Source: Aporrectodea caliginosa (lineage: Eukaryota > Annelida > Clitellata > Crassiclitellata > Lumbricidae). From it: a stretch of DNA of 64,000 bases. The notes below the pieces were generated by a model that made no database searches, was not told the DNA's origin, and worked only from the letters and a program-made list of their open reading frames with translations. The position numbers and the translations under genes are program-made. Below, piece after piece: positions 12,842 through 24,965 of this stretch. The stretch covers positions 1,095,766 through 1,159,765 of the forward strand of contig JACEVL010000162.1 of assembly GCA_020284085.1 (NCBI GenBank), given 5' to 3'. Positions within the stretch are counted from its first letter, which is position 1. Each line of letters starts with the position of its first letter.

Positions 12842-13228
12842 ACTTAAATTAGAATGACATGTGCTCAGAAGTACACAATTCCATGAAAAATTCAAACAAA
12901 GCATGTCAATTCTAAAGCACATCAACTTATAGGGGGCCTACCTTGATAGGAGTTTCCAAAAGTACGAAACTAATACTTGGTAAATTCTTCCCAAACTCCC
13001 ATAATTATTATAATAATTGTATAGAAGATATCGTTGTTAAGTGACAACTGAAAAGTGCACAAAGCACTTAAGAGGTAACAGGGACAAAAGTCTTCAATGT
13101 TCGTTTTATGCTGCCGTTTAATAAAATGAAATACATGTAGCTTATCATCTGTGTAGCTCCATCATCCATCCTTCTGGCTCTTTGCCACTGAGTAACTCGC
13201 ATAACCCTGGAAGGAATCCGTCGTCCAC

Positions 13229-13769
13229 CATACCCCCAAGCCGCAAATTTTTGGGCTAACGGCTGGCTTGAGAAAATTTACGGCGGCTTTTCGGCTAGCC
13301 GTAAAATGACGTAAACTACCGTTTTTGGGCAGCCGTAACAATTTTGGCTTGAAATATAGTTCGTTTAAACGTGTTGACTATAGAAAGGTCCAAAAAGCCA
13401 ATTAATTAGACATTAGAACAACTATTACAATATCGCTAAAATGAAAAATTATTAGTGGCACTAAGAAAGTCATAGGCCTACGAAACACTGAAATAGTAGG
13501 CCTACAGTTTCAATAAGTCGGAACTTTTGAGCTAATAATTATACAAAGTCATCACTCTATGAGTAGCCTACAAACTACTAACCCAGCGGGAAAACTTTAT
13601 AATCACAAGTTTGTGCGTGTTCTAGCTGAATGAGCCGAATCTTTTTCCGGCGGCTAGCGGTAAAAACATTATCGGCGGTTTTTCGGTTAAGCCGTAAAAT
13701 TTCCGGCGGCTAATCGGCTTGGACAAATATTCGGCGGCTCGGCGGCTATGGCGGCGGCTTGGGGGTATA
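13229..13769. mobile_element. GCCGCC-type inverted-repeat DNA element
   Basis: The left end reads ATACCCCCAAGCCGC and the right end GCGGCTTGGGGGTATA. Both arms are made of degenerate AGCCGCCG / ACGGCTTTTCGG words. A direct repeat TCGTCCACCATA flanks it at 13221-13232 and 13770-13781, which suggests an 8-12-bp target duplication whose exact edge is ambiguous. There is no coding content. Confidence 0.75.
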
Positions 13770-13781
13770 TCGTCCACCATA

Positions 13782-15300
13782 GCATTTGTTTGCACATGAC
13801 GACCACGTGTATCATGGGTAGTTGACCATCAACGGTTTGAAGAGACGCTTGATCTTCCATTTTTCCACTCCAAAGACACATAATTTTCCCGCCCCAAAGA
13901 GACAGAAGGACGGGCGTTGGAGAACATCAACGTTTGAAAATGGTAGCCTACGACTTAAAAACACCCGGAAGGAAGGAAACGGGAAATCACATCCATTTCT
14001 ATCCCAAGAACTACGAAAACATAACGAATTAAGTTAACATTACGCGTTCGGCAACAGAGTGAAACTCCTGTTCAAAAACAATATCATCTGAGGACAGGAA
14101 CTCGAAATACTCGAACAATGCAGAGAGGAAATTTGGCAAAAGTAATCACTGAAATAAGGAGTAGATACTAGGGTTGACAAAGGTCAGATGGAAAGGTGAT
14201 GGAGACGTCGCCAGTGATAAATTATTTGATTTGACCCAGGGTGAGAATTGCCGGGTGGGTTGGGGGGGGTGTTCAACCCCTAGTTTTTATGAACAGTAAT
14301 CATGGCGGAAGGACAAGAACGAACAGCGCCATCTGTGCGTGGCTGATTCGAACGGCGACGCGACGCCACCTAGCGGCATTAGTTTTCTCACCACTAATGG
14401 ATTGGTTGGTGGGAGTATGGGTGGATAGGTGGATGGAAAAGTGGGTTGGTTGGACGGAAGGCATGGATGGTTAGTGGATGTGAGGATAGGTTGGTTGGTG
14501 GGTGACTGAGTGGATTAATACAAAGATTTACTTTATTGATGTAGCGCTTTAACTTATCTCTCAACGACGTATTGACCTGAAATAGCTATTTCACTATTTC
14601 TCATTTAAAACAAGTTTATTACAATACTCTCCGTTTTACACACTTGTACATAGCGTCATCTTTGATCATGTAACGTAATTGCTGATCATTTACCTTTAAC
14701 GTTCATTATTTAGCGCCATATATTTGGAAGCTGTAGCACCGTATTTCCAAACAGACTCCTCCGCTACAAGACTTACTTTCCCCCAGGAGAATCTAATTCT
14801 GAAGGGATTCTCCACCACGATGGATCTCGTGTAGAATAAATTCGCCGTATACCCTATGAGATTAGTGGGATCCGAAGCCGACTACAAACAGCGGTTGCCT
14901 TAGACACCTTTAAAACGTGTTATACGCTTGGTAAATTTGCTCTCATGAGACACCTTTTAAATGGCGTTAACCGATGCTAAATAAGGTTGGGTCACGATAG
15001 GCCATTAATTTTGCCTCCATATTCGCCGATTAGTACTTTTATTTACATGGAACAGAACGGGGAAACCGCTGTTTTGGGGAGACACTGTTTTCGGGAGAGA
15101 ATTTACACCAGGACAGTGGTATTAAACTACACAACTAAGAAATTTGGGAAATATTGCACTGGAAATCCTCTGTCAATTCCACTTCGATACAGTTTGGCAA
15201 TCAGTTAGTCTCCCGTCATCTAAAATAGCCCCTGTAGTGTCATCGTACACAAACCGTGATGCTAACACTGTCCCATTACTATAATATATACACCAACCTT
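13782..15300. other. No gene; short GGTTGG-rich and dispersed-repeat stretches
   Basis: A TGGTTGG/TGGATGG low-complexity tract covers 14395-14515. Bases ~14334-14400 (CGACGCGACGCCACCTAGCGG and flanks) resemble ~17190-17254. Two degenerate GAGACTC-type arrays facing each other near 14750-14815 and 15058-15110 may be an old foldback element. No coding gene was recognised. Confidence 0.4.
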
Positions 15301-15339
15301 CGACTCAGACCCTATTTTCTAGGACCCGTGAACGTGCCT

Positions 15340-15636
15340 TCCTGTGGGTCTGTCTTTATGTCTCTCTGTGTCTCTCTGTGCGTCTTTCTATCTCTCTGCT
15401 TGTCTGTCTTTGGGAAAGGACTCCTAAACCATCCTGTCATCCGACCCTTTCCCCTTCTATCAATGTACACTGTGGGAACATTTGCCTAGCACCCGTCAGT
15501 TTCAAAACACATATCGGTGTCTGTCTGTGTGAATGTATCTGTGTGTGTCTTTATGTCTGAATGTCTGCCTGTCTCTATAGGTGTCTACCTGTCTGTCTGG
15601 CTATCTATCTGTCCGCCTCGCTATCTGTCTTTCTGG
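15340..15636. repeat. (TCTG/TCTC)n low-complexity tract
   Basis: Degenerate TCTG, TCTC and TGTG repeats run up to the foldback insertion at 15637 and resume after it (16170-16190), so the foldback element landed inside the tract. Confidence 0.85.
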
Positions 15637-16165
15637 GGTATGCGGACGTTTCGTCAACGGACGATTCGTCAACGGACTGTTCGTCAAACGGAATCGATAA
15701 TTAATTCTCGTTGACCAATAAAAGGATTGCTAGCCAATTAAGCCTTACGGCAGGTTCCCAAAATGCATACATTTGATGTTGGATTTATGATAATAATTCT
15801 TCCTTAAATAGGAGTTGGATTGATGAAAATAATTTTTTAAAGTAGAAAGTCGGATTGGTGAAAATAATTCTTGCTATTTTAGCAAAGAATTAGTTTCATC
15901 AATCCAACTTCCAATTTAAATTGAGAGCGCGTGATAGGCCTATGTGCAAGAAATTGGCTTACATAATCTTCCCCAAGCGAAGACATAATCTCCACCGGCT
16001 ATAATTATAGCCTAATATCTTTTGATTCCATTGGAAAAAGTTTATTATTTCCCCTAGACGAACAGTCCGTTGACGAAACGTCCGTTGACGAAACGTCCAC
16101 TTGACGAACAGTCCTTGACGAACAGTCCGTTGACGAATCGTCCTTTGACGAAACGTCCCCAAACC
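15637..16165. mobile_element. Foldback transposon (GACGAAACGTCC family), 529 bp, TSD CTTTCTGG
   Basis: The left terminus GGTATGCGGACGTTTCGTC and the right terminus (reverse: GGTTTGGGGACGTTTCGTC) each start a tandem array with a ~15-bp period: 15641-15692 and 16055-16158. The unit GACGAAACGTC is itself a dyad. Identical CTTTCTGG flanks lie at 15629-15636 and 16166-16173. The interior (15806-15925) carries inverted copies of a GTTGGATTGATGAAAATAATT module shared with other elements in this window. No ORF. Confidence 0.93.
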
Positions 16166-16173
16166 CTTTCTGG

Positions 16174-16660
16174 TTATCTGTCTGGCTGTGATAAGAAATT
16201 ATTATAATAACATAACGTAACACAACAGAACGCAGTATACTATAGCTGTATAGCACATTGTACTAAACACTATATAATAATATTACAAGGTGACAATTAA
16301 TAATAGAATAGTTATTGCACGTCCATCGTTGCAATGCTTGTAGACAATGTAGAGCGTCGACGCTTTCTCACGACTGCATTAGTACGAAGTTAAAAGAGAC
16401 GTCGAAACCTTTTCTACATGTCGGATAACAGAACTCCTTTCGACTGATTTTGTCTCTACTAACACCATGAACACAAAATAATAAATAAACACGTGCTAAT
16501 CATTAACATTTTTAGAGATGTTATCGGCCGCAAAATGTCGTTGAAACTGGATAAGACGTAACTTACTTAGAAACCTTTAAAACGTTACATTATTACCATA
16601 CATAATTATAGTACTGTACATCTTGCGTTAAATCGGTGGTTTCTTGGTAAAAAGGTACGA
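16174..16660. other. No feature recognised
   Basis: AT-rich spacer between the foldback element and a LINE remnant. Confidence 0.4.
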
Positions 16661-17165
16661 TTAAAAAATATTAAACCAAAGATGAGGAATATTCGAGATG
16701 TCACACGAAAACTGCAAACGTTGAAGCAAGATCTCGTGGTCGCCCATGTCAAAGGCTGAGGAAACGTTAAAAAGGCGAGATTCGAGATTGGTCAATGGCC
16801 ATAAATATGTCAGACATGAAAGATAAAATAGCAGTTTCAGTGGAACAGTGGCCTCTGAAGCCAGACTTTGTCGGAGGCAGAAGACCCGTTTGATCGAGGT
16901 CGAGAAGGAAATGGAGAGAGAGAGAGATAAGTATCTAAAGGGGTTTGGAAAGAAAACAGTGTTGGGCGCAGTAGGTCGGTAATTTAGACAATCAAATTTG
17001 GAACCAGGTTTGGTTTTTTGAGTGGGAACACATTGGGCTGCTTTTGCAAAGCCGATTGGGAGGATCCCAGTAAGAGATCTATTACATAGACACATAAGAA
17101 AAGGGGCTAAATCATCTAGAATGTTAACCAAAATAAATGGGGAAGTCGGTCAAGCTCGTTAGACT
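16661..17165 (-). pseudogene. LINE reverse transcriptase fragment
   Basis: The minus-strand translation contains LAPFLMCLCNRSLTGILP, then DCLNYRP, and later FDMGDHEILLQRLQF. These are recognisable as the LAPF..LFNRSL..G, NYRPIS and AFDTVDHEILL blocks of CR1/L2-like reverse transcriptases. Segments between them are deleted or decayed. It is not functional. Confidence 0.75.
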
Positions 17166-17328
17166 TATGAAGTTCAGTTTCATATGTACGTGGTTGATTC
17201 TTTCGGCGACACGACGCCATCTAGCGGTCTCGTTTTTCTCTAAACTAATGGCTTAAAGAAAACAGGTCGAAATTTATTTTAGTTCATCCTGTAACTCTTA
17301 TAATAATTATGTGTTGAATCGCTTACCT

Positions 17329-18055
17329 CAGAGGTGTCAAACCTTTTTAATGGCGGGCCAGTGGTATTATTTTCCAGCAATTGACGGGCAGGGTGCCAAA
17401 GCCGGCTGAGCAAAATGGGGGTAGGGATCTGGCTGGGAGGGGCTCGTTGAACCTGTCCCCAGAAAATGTCTACGAAACTAAATCTTAAATAGGGCAATTT
17501 TAGCCTACAATCAGTCGAATTAGGCTTTAAAATCTTTTATCATCAGTCACGAACATCACATAAAACTCATTAAACCTTAGAAATGACAAATTTGAACTTT
17601 TACTCTAAAATAATGTAGTCTTTAGGCAAGGCTCCGCGGGCCAGAAATACATCATCGGTGTGCCAGAAATGGCCCGCGTACCGGTATCACGAAATAGAGT
17701 ATCCGTCCTTGGAGTATCCGGGGGGGTGTGTATGAATTTATCCCCTTCGGATGGAATAAACCGGTTTAGAGTATCGGGGGGGGATAAACCATTCTCTTCT
17801 TATACACACCACGATAGCCTCGGCGAAAATCCAATCAAGATCACCAAAAACGAAGTAAATTGATTTCAGGTCGACTTACAAACTACAGATACGCAGTTTG
17901 AAAATGTTATGTGTACAAGAAATCCAAACAGTACGACGGAATATACTTAGAAACCGCCAGAAATGCAAATTAAACCGAATACTCCATTTCGCTAAGGGGG
18001 ATACTCATGTATGGGGTATACTCTATTTCGTGACACCGGCTCTTTGACATCCCTG
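17329..18055. mobile_element. hAT-like non-autonomous element, interrupted
   Basis: The left end CAGAGGTGTCAAACC and the right end (reverse: CAGGGATGTCAAAGAGCC) are typical hAT termini, and internal GCGGGCCAG / GGCCCGCG blocks are common in hAT MITEs. The element at 17683-18037 sits ~18 bp from its right end. An 8-bp target duplication is not evident (GCTTACCT versus AACGGCAG), so it may be old. Confidence 0.7.
17683..18037. mobile_element. Foldback-like element (GAGTATCC family) inserted in the hAT element
   Basis: The left terminus GGTATCACGAAATAGAG and the right terminus (reverse: GGTGTCACGAAATAGAG) flank arrays with GAGTATCCGGGGG-like words. Both junctions read CCGG, as for the 2378-5887 element, and no 8-bp target duplication is seen. 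No coding content. Confidence 0.7.
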
Positions 18056-18538
18056 AACGGCAGTCTCTTGTGTTTCGGTCCAAGTCATAAAACTTAAAAT
18101 ATAAAAAAAACCTGTCTACATAATGTAGAGGCGCGCAATAACAAGCAGCGTATCTTGATTAGTCTTAAAATTATTAAATAAATAGTGTCTGCTTACTGTC
18201 AACTGTGTTGAATGGTCTTCCAGGATTCTCTTGTGTTCCGGCCAAAGTCACAACAAGACTCGATATCCAGTACACCAACCTACGAATGTAAAGCGCATAC
18301 AATTACTCTTAGATACAGCATTGGCTAAAGCCACTCTCGCAGATAGGGGAAGACCCGGTAAAAATTTTGAACTGCACTAATTAAGATTTTGACTCACAAA
18401 ACCTTCGCCATCGTCATTATCATCAGTTTCTGATATCGGCCATTTGGCGGTGATGTGTACAGACAAACCAAGAGGCAAGGAGGCTAGAACAAATGCGTCT
18501 GATGTTAAAGTGCGGCCCTATGACCCATGTGACCTATG

Positions 18539-18712
18539 AGTCTATGACCGGTAGGCCTATGACCAATAGTCCTATGACCAATCGTCAGTATGACCGATCG
18601 TCCTATGACCAATAGTCCTATGACCAATTATTATAGTCCTATGACCAATCGTCAGTATGACCGATCGTCCTATGACCAATCGTCCTATGACCAATCGTCC
18701 GGATACCCGCAA
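18539..18712. repeat. ~15-bp tandem array (TATGACCAATCGTCC)
   Basis: About ten head-to-tail copies of TATGACCAATCGTCC occur, with AGT/CGT and CCAAT/CCGAT variants. The array ends in GTCCGGATACCC, resembling a foldback terminus in reverse. Only one orientation is present, so this looks like a solo or truncated foldback arm. Confidence 0.85.
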
Positions 18713-18991
18713 AACACCGTTATTATGTATTCTTCCAACTCTATATAAAGTAGGCCTACTCTTCTTTAACGTCTTTAAGTTCATTTCAATTTAATGTTCA
18801 TTCACGGTCGCCAATTCTCCCTCTTACGGCAGTTTCCTTTATCTTAACTTGTCATGTATTCCGTTTCTGAGAGGAAGTCGCGACGGTGAAATTGGACATT
18901 TGGTTGTTGCTGTCGATCTCTTATTCATATAAATCATTATTATTATTACTTAATCTATAGCCTATTTGTATTTTTTGTATATCAACATATA

Positions 18992-19870
18992 CACCGTGTA
19001 TCAAAATAAACTGTGCAAAATTGTTTCTGTCAGAACTTCGTCAAATTTCCATCAATTTTAATAATATTTGGTAGGTAGATGGCAAAATGGCTGAAATTGT
19101 ATGCTATACATAAATTTTCCACCTCACCTGACTCATATCATCGCACTACCTTGTTAAACACATGTACCAATTTGTTATATAACGCTTAAATTTTATGACA
19201 TGCAACAAACTATCTGACGACTTAATAAGCACGCAGTAAAGCAAAATATGGTTTACTTAGCAGAGTTTTTAATTGTTATGACAGATCTGCTTAAAAGTGT
19301 TAGAATTGGTGCTCGAAATGTGCCCGCTGACACGGACACAAGCGCTTAGACGGCGACGCCACTGGACGATAGCAGCATCAACGATCGACTGGTCAAAGAG
19401 CGCCCACTCGTCGATCAGCTGCGTTTTCAGATCGTCCACGTTGGCTATTCTGGAGCGGTAAACCTTCTCCTGCAGCACACTCCATAGGCTATAGTCGACT
19501 GGGTTAAGCGCCGGTGAATTCGGCGGCCACAGTGTTGGAGGTATGAAGTCGGGCGTTTCTCGCTCCAGGAAAGAGACAGTGTCGCGTGCTCGTTGCGCCG
19601 GGACGGCATCCTGCTGAAAGACAAAAAACTCACCCTGAGATATCAGGCGTATGTCTGGCAGTAGATTATGGGCAAGAAGGTTGTCGCGATAGTATGCCCC
19701 ATTCACTTTGACACCCGGCTCGATTAAATGGATTTCAGTGCAGCCAAGTTTCGAGACGCAGACCGACACCATCACGGACTTGCTGAATGTCAGTCTTGTT
19801 CGAAGGAGTGCATCTTTACCTGGCGGCTGACTATCCGCGCCTCAGATTCACATTTCGGTGTGAGCTTGCG
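18992..19870 (-). mobile_element. Tc1/mariner-type transposon, truncated at its transposase 5' side
   Basis: A terminal inverted repeat starting CACCGTGTATCAAAATAAA, preceded by TA (18990-18991), matches the left end of the element at 45518-46483 for over 190 bp. The transposase gene reads leftward toward this end. No second terminus is found after ~19870, so the right part is missing. Confidence 0.85.
19269..19850 (-). pseudogene. mariner-family (DD37D-type) transposase, C-terminal part
   Basis: The minus-strand frame is open from about 19850 (no usable ATG before the internal one at 19775) to 19269. It contains TFSKSVMVSVCVSKLG, the second catalytic Asp in FQQDAVPAQRA and the third in NSPALNPVDYSLW. 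I count 37 residues between these Asps, the spacing of the maT-like DD37D group of the IS630-Tc1-mariner superfamily. The end WRRRLSACVRVS is typical. The N-terminal DNA-binding domain and first Asp are absent, so it is not functional alone. Confidence 0.88.
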
Positions 19871-20700
19871 CGCGTTATAAATTTATTTAATAATAATAAT
19901 AATAATCTGTCCCCCAAAGTTATGTATACATTTTCACATCTGTTATTTTTATTAGAAGTAATAGTAGTTGTAGCAGTAGTATAGCAAGCAACAGAAGTAG
20001 CAGTAGTAGTAGTAGTTGTAGTGCTATTGACAAATGGTTTTGTTCACATTGTGTGGCCATTAAATCTGTTATAACTATAACTTCTTATTTAATAACTAGT
20101 TGTTTGCCCGTCCTAAGACAGAGTTATTTGTTCTGAATTTTAAACACCTTTATGAAATCATCCAATATTTTATATAAGGCAGTTATTCTATTCTAACTTA
20201 ATTATTATTGAGCTGTAATATGCCAAAACTAATCTTTGTCGGCGGCAACGGCCTATGTTGTCATAAGCTGCCGTTAAACTGAGGACTCACTCACACTAAC
20301 TTAATTTTCTCTTTTCCGTGACATAATCCAACGAGAAAATGTGAGAACTGTCCAAACTAATAAAATTAATAAAATAATTTAAGAAACAAGAATGAAACGT
20401 TTTAAAAGTTTATAAATGAATCTTCGCATTTGACGTAGCATTTACTGTGTTTAGCGACATCTTGTTGCAGCCGGGGCCGTTGACGTCTACCATACTTAAT
20501 ATGATATGAAGATAACAAGATAAAAACATATTCTAAATGATAAGGCCACCAAAATGGTCCAAGTCCGACTTTGGGGAGGAGAGGTTAAGTGTGCATGCGT
20601 CGGGTATTAACCCGATAAGCTTTAGGGTCGAATTACCGGATTACACCGATTCTGTTAGCCTTCGGGCCGTGGAATTGCGTCCATAAGTTAACACCTTTTC
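19870..20700. other. AT-rich, no gene; one copy of a short dispersed repeat
   Basis: Bases 20208-20283 (GAGCTGTAATATGCC ... CTGCCGTTAAACT) are a copy of a ~80-bp repeat also found at 21600-21684, 26788-26868 and 26893-26960. No coding gene. Confidence 0.6.
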
Positions 20701-20704
20701 TAAC

Positions 20705-21480
20705 GTATACATCCACACTGCTCGTGCTCTGGTAGGTCCAACCAAAGCCTGGAGAATGGAGGAGGACGACGCCAATCATCTTTGTTGTAAAACAGTGTCG
20801 TTAAATAGCAATTGACCAACCAACTAACATCTAATAGTATATAAAAATACTTCTCATTTAATGTCTGTGAGGACGCGAATCCAGTCAAAGGATTACATTA
20901 AGAACAAACAAAACCATGAGTAATGGCTGACGCTAAATACCTTTTTAACGCAGTCGTATTATGCGATATAAATCATAGTAGCGGCACTTCGTTCTGATGA
21001 ACTCCGCCACTGATTGTACTCTGCCAGTGCCAGTCCCAAGCCTGGATGAAGGAGGAGGGCGACGCTAATGGTCTTTCCTCGTGTATAAGCTTCAGCGCTC
21101 GTGAATAAGCTGGTGCCCTGCGCTTGGCTTTCGAGTGGCGCTTTAGAAGTTTGGAGATTACGATTACGATTTGTTATCACACAGTGTCGTTAAACAACAA
21201 CTACTACTATTTCGTTCTGATGAGAATCGATTTACTATGGAAACTATGTAAGGTAAAAATTATGACTTATTATGGCTTCATTAGTCAAACTGTCGGTTAT
21301 CAGTTGAAAAAAATGGGTTTTTATATTTGATTAAGTGACGGTCATGGCATCCTCAAGATATCACTAAACACTTGAAACTACTAACTCTGCCAGTTCCCGA
21401 ACTCTGGTAGTGCCAGTCTCGTGGTAAGGAGGGCGACGCCAATCATCGTCGTTAAACAGCAATTAACCAACGACTCAACT
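20705..21480 (-). repeat. Three copies of an unnamed ~100-bp dispersed repeat
   Basis: Minus-strand copies at ~20705-20820, ~20985-21080 and ~21390-21480 share GACTGGCACT, CTCCTCCTT and GTTTAACGACAC words. The consensus runs GCTGTTTAACGACGC ... CATTAGCGTCGCCCTCCTCC ... TTGGGACTGGCACT. I do not recognise the family. There is no coding capacity. Bases ~21085-21175 also recur inverted at ~27745-27835 and end in a LINE-like ATTACGATTACGATTT tail. Confidence 0.8.
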
Positions 21481-21599
21481 ATTTGATGTGACATATACAG
21501 TGGCTGGTGTACGATAGGAAAAACGGTCCATGAGTTATTGTTAAACACATTTTATTGCAATCATCTAACTCTATATAAATGGGTTGTTCAGAAGTGTCT

Positions 21600-21684
21600 A
21601 AGAGCTGTAATATGCAAAAACAATCTTTGTCGGCGACAACGGCCATTGTTGTCATAAGCTGCCGTTAAACTCTGGATCCATCCA
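21600..21684 (+). repeat. ~80-bp GAGCTGTAATATGCC repeat
   Basis: A second copy of the short dispersed repeat, ending CTGCCGTTAAACTCTGGATCC; function unknown. Confidence 0.8.
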
Positions 21685-23048
21685 TGTTTAACGTCTAAAC
21701 TGGATTCTTCGCAGTAATCGCTTGGGGACTATACATACACAAATTCAATATATTCTTACCATACTTGGTGCGAATTGCTCGTCCAAGACGAACTTCAGCT
21801 AGGCCCATCTATTCGTAACTATCACCGCCAAATGGCTGGCATCAGGATCTGATGATGATGATGCAGTTTTGGTTAGATATTTGTCGGAATTTGTGTATAA
21901 TTGTGTTTGAATTGTTCATTGTTTTTTTCCCAATCAATATATATTTTATTGTTCACCATAACAGTTCAAACATAAAAGGAGATAGTCTTGTAACAGTGAC
22001 AATGGGTAAGCCCAAAAGAACCAAAGGTTACGCTAACAGGGTCACCTAATACAAATAGTCATTAGAGAATCATACTTTCCAGTTCATCATCTTATGCTAT
22101 ATATGTTTGAATTTTTGATAACAAGTTTTGGGTCCATGTTAAGAAGTCCAAAGTTATTCATTCAAGAGAAACAAAACAGAAAAAAGAAAAAAACGCAGCA
22201 TACACTGCGACATATCATGCAAAATTTCACTCATAACGTTGACCAGAATGTATTATTAATGTTACTACTTAATATACTTTTATTTAAGTCCTATTTAAGT
22301 CCTAATTAAGTATCAGATACATTCTTGAATAATAATGAAGAAAGAGGGGTCAAGCTTAGTATAAGCTATTAGCTTTTCTTGGCTCCTGATGCACTGTACT
22401 TGCTGTTTATTGATTGTAACCTAAAACCTGTTCTGTGCAATAAACAATTGCAATTCAATTTAACATGTATTGAGTAGAGCGATTGATTGATAAAGTTATT
22501 TATTCCTTCGGAAGCATACGATTTAAAGTTGTCTAATAAATATTAATTTTAAATGCAAAAGCGTCATGGTTGAATGTTTGATGTTGAATACATGTTTAAC
22601 GTTGACCATCCTCCTTTAGCCAGGCTTGCGACTGGCACTATCAGAGTACGGAACGCTCATTTTATACACAACACATTATTACGACAACGTCCTTTGCAGT
22701 TATTGTTAAGTGTTGTTAAACGATGGATTACCACAAGTTTACCATCTTCCGAGAGATGCGAAGCTTAGACATCTTTAAATATATTTTCTCCAAGCTATAT
22801 ATAATCGCCTGTTTCGTCGATCGCTAATCAGTTCGTATTGGACGCCTTAGGTCTCATAGATCGATAACATCAACATCGTCCATTTGCAATGCGATAGAAA
22901 AATGATCAAAATAAACTTCAGTGGTATCCTTAACGAGTCTGATCCTCTGCTGCAGCAGTTCCAAAGTTTAACGTAAAAAATTAGTGCATTATAAGCTTTG
23001 ATCTTAGAATCTGAGTAGCTCTTGGTTAATGGCAATGATGACGATTAC

Positions 23049-23049
23049 A

Positions 23050-23117
<68 letters not shown>

Positions 23118-23124
23118 AATATAT

Positions 23125-23219
<95 letters not shown>

Positions 23220-23222
23220 AAT
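23049..23222. repeat. (GAT)n trinucleotide repeat
   Basis: A long GAT run is broken once by ATAATATAT near 23117. The poly-Asp and poly-Met ORFs here are repeat products. Confidence 0.97.
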
Positions 23223-23274
23223 AATAGTTATAATACTGATAATAGTGACAATAATTATATATATCGTTGTTAAT

Positions 23275-23395
23275 TTTGGTTGGCTATTTGCTGTTTAACG
23301 ACACTCTGTCATAAAAACATGGTCAGTGTAGCCCTCCTACTTTCTCCAGGATTGGGACTGGCGTTGTCAGAGTACCCAGTGGCGGACTTACTTGA
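23275..23395 (+). repeat. Dispersed ~100-bp repeat, copy
   Basis: GCTGTTTAACGACACTCTGTC through GATTGGGACTGGCG and CAGTGGCGGACTT, same family as at 20705-21480. Further plus-strand copies are at ~24340-24430, ~25105-25205, ~28090-28170 and ~28185-28295; a minus-strand copy is at ~27290-27390. Confidence 0.85.
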
Positions 23396-23514
23396 CTATT
23401 GTTCTCATAATAATTATGAGAACAATATTATTATTAAAAGATGGTATAATAGCGCAGAATATCTTTCAGCCGTTGTAAAGGTGTTTAAGCTGGTAGTCAG
23501 GATGGCTGCGTGTT

Positions 23515-23765
23515 TGCTTAGATGTGAAGCGACCTCTGGAGCCTGAAGAGAAATTCTCGAGTCCACGGAGACTGGTTCTTCGAATTGCGAACGCTCTCTT
23601 CGGAAATCTCTTCCTTTTCTGCTCATACTGTTTGAGAGTCAGACAGGCGGATAAGACAGGTGTAAAGTTGAAGAAGCCACGGACTAAAAAGAAAAATAGT
23701 GTTGTAATTAAACACCCCTTTTAGGTGCTTCCGCGTCCTTATAAGTAAAAGACGCAGAAAAACAT
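23515..23765 (+). repeat. ~250-bp dispersed repeat, uninterrupted copy
   Basis: GATGTGAAGCGACC ... CTTATAAGTAAAAGACGC. A second copy is split by the piggyBac element (25505-25597 plus 26613-26780), so this is the empty-site paralog. Its 3' end word also appears near 27410 and 27715. Confidence 0.75.
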
Positions 23766-23920
23766 CAGTTGGTAAATCGACAATCTGATCCATTTTCACG
23801 TAGACCTCCATGTCAGCGTGGCCCTCCTTTTCCCCAGCTTAGAATTTTGAACTGGTACTACCCGAATAAGGCAGTGTAGTTAAAAAGATAACAGAAACAG
23901 AAAACTAGAACTATTGCTTT

Positions 23921-24017
23921 GACGACGACGACGACGACGACGACGACAACGACGACGACGACGACGATGATGATGATGATGATGATGATAATGATGATGA
24001 TAGTGATGATGATGATA

Positions 24018-24051
<34 letters not shown>

Positions 24052-24071
24052 CGACGATGATGATGATGATG
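23921..24071. repeat. (GAC)n/(GAT)n trinucleotide repeat
   Basis: About 45 bp of GAC/AAC is followed by ~100 bp of GAT with sporadic AGT/AAT units; non-coding. Confidence 0.96.
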
Positions 24072-24754
24072 GCTACTCGAACCCGAACTCTGCACATTAC
24101 AAGTCGAGCGATTTATCCAATCAGCTTCCGTTTCCCAACAGTTCATGAACTGATTCTTCAGTTGAATATTGTGTCCATTAAAAGCGGATCGGTAAGTGCT
24201 GAGTCTCCAGCGGGTTTTCGCGCATGGAACAAATATCGGCCGTTAAACGATAGAATCAGTCAGCCATACACTCTTTCTCCCTCTCTCGCTCCGTCCAGAG
24301 TACGAGCAGTGCCGGGCTTAAAAACTTGTTTTGTTAGGTTTGGTTAGTTGCTATTTAACGACGCTCTGTCATAGCAAAGATCATTAGCGTCGCTCTCCTC
24401 CTTTCTCTGGACCTTTGGGCTCGCGCTGCTGGAGGTAGTGTGGGGTCGGAAATATGTAATTATGTAATTATTTTGTTATTGTGTAAGATAACATTTTCTT
24501 CCGAACAGGAACGAATAAATCAAGACGTAGAAAATCTGTTTTTATTTCGCCATCTGAACAAGTTTTAAAGGTGTCTACCGATATGCTTCATTTGCTCATG
24601 TTTACCATGAATACGGCTGCGTTGAACTTCTTTTCCGTTTCTAGAGAGATAATCCACTTTACCTTTCCAAATCTATCATAATCTACACTAAAAACTACTA
24701 TAGCGCCACTATAATAATGTCATCAGTCTGCTGGTTGGCTTGATTTTTCTGTTC

Positions 24755-24965
24755 CTATAGGACTAGGACTGCCTTGGCTCAACGCCGGGCATTTGCTGTG
24801 GTTGGTCCCTCTACTTGGAATGACTTTCCACCCTCATTAAGGGCTAAACTAATGACTGGTTTTCCTATTTGGTCTCTCGTTCTTTTAAGACGTTTCTTTT
24901 CCCCGGGGTTTTCGTACTGAGAGCGCTTCTGAATAGTTATTCTGAGAGAGGCGCTATATAAATGT
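24755..24965 (+). pseudogene. LINE ORF2 C-terminal fragment with 3' tail
   Basis: The translation reads RTRTALAQRRAFAVVGPSTW, then decays; this is the VPRTRT..FAVVGPS.WN block of LINE C-termini. It ends in the conserved 3' sequence GAGAGGCGCTATATAAAT and an ATACG-type tail. It is the same family as 35775-36165. Confidence 0.75.
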
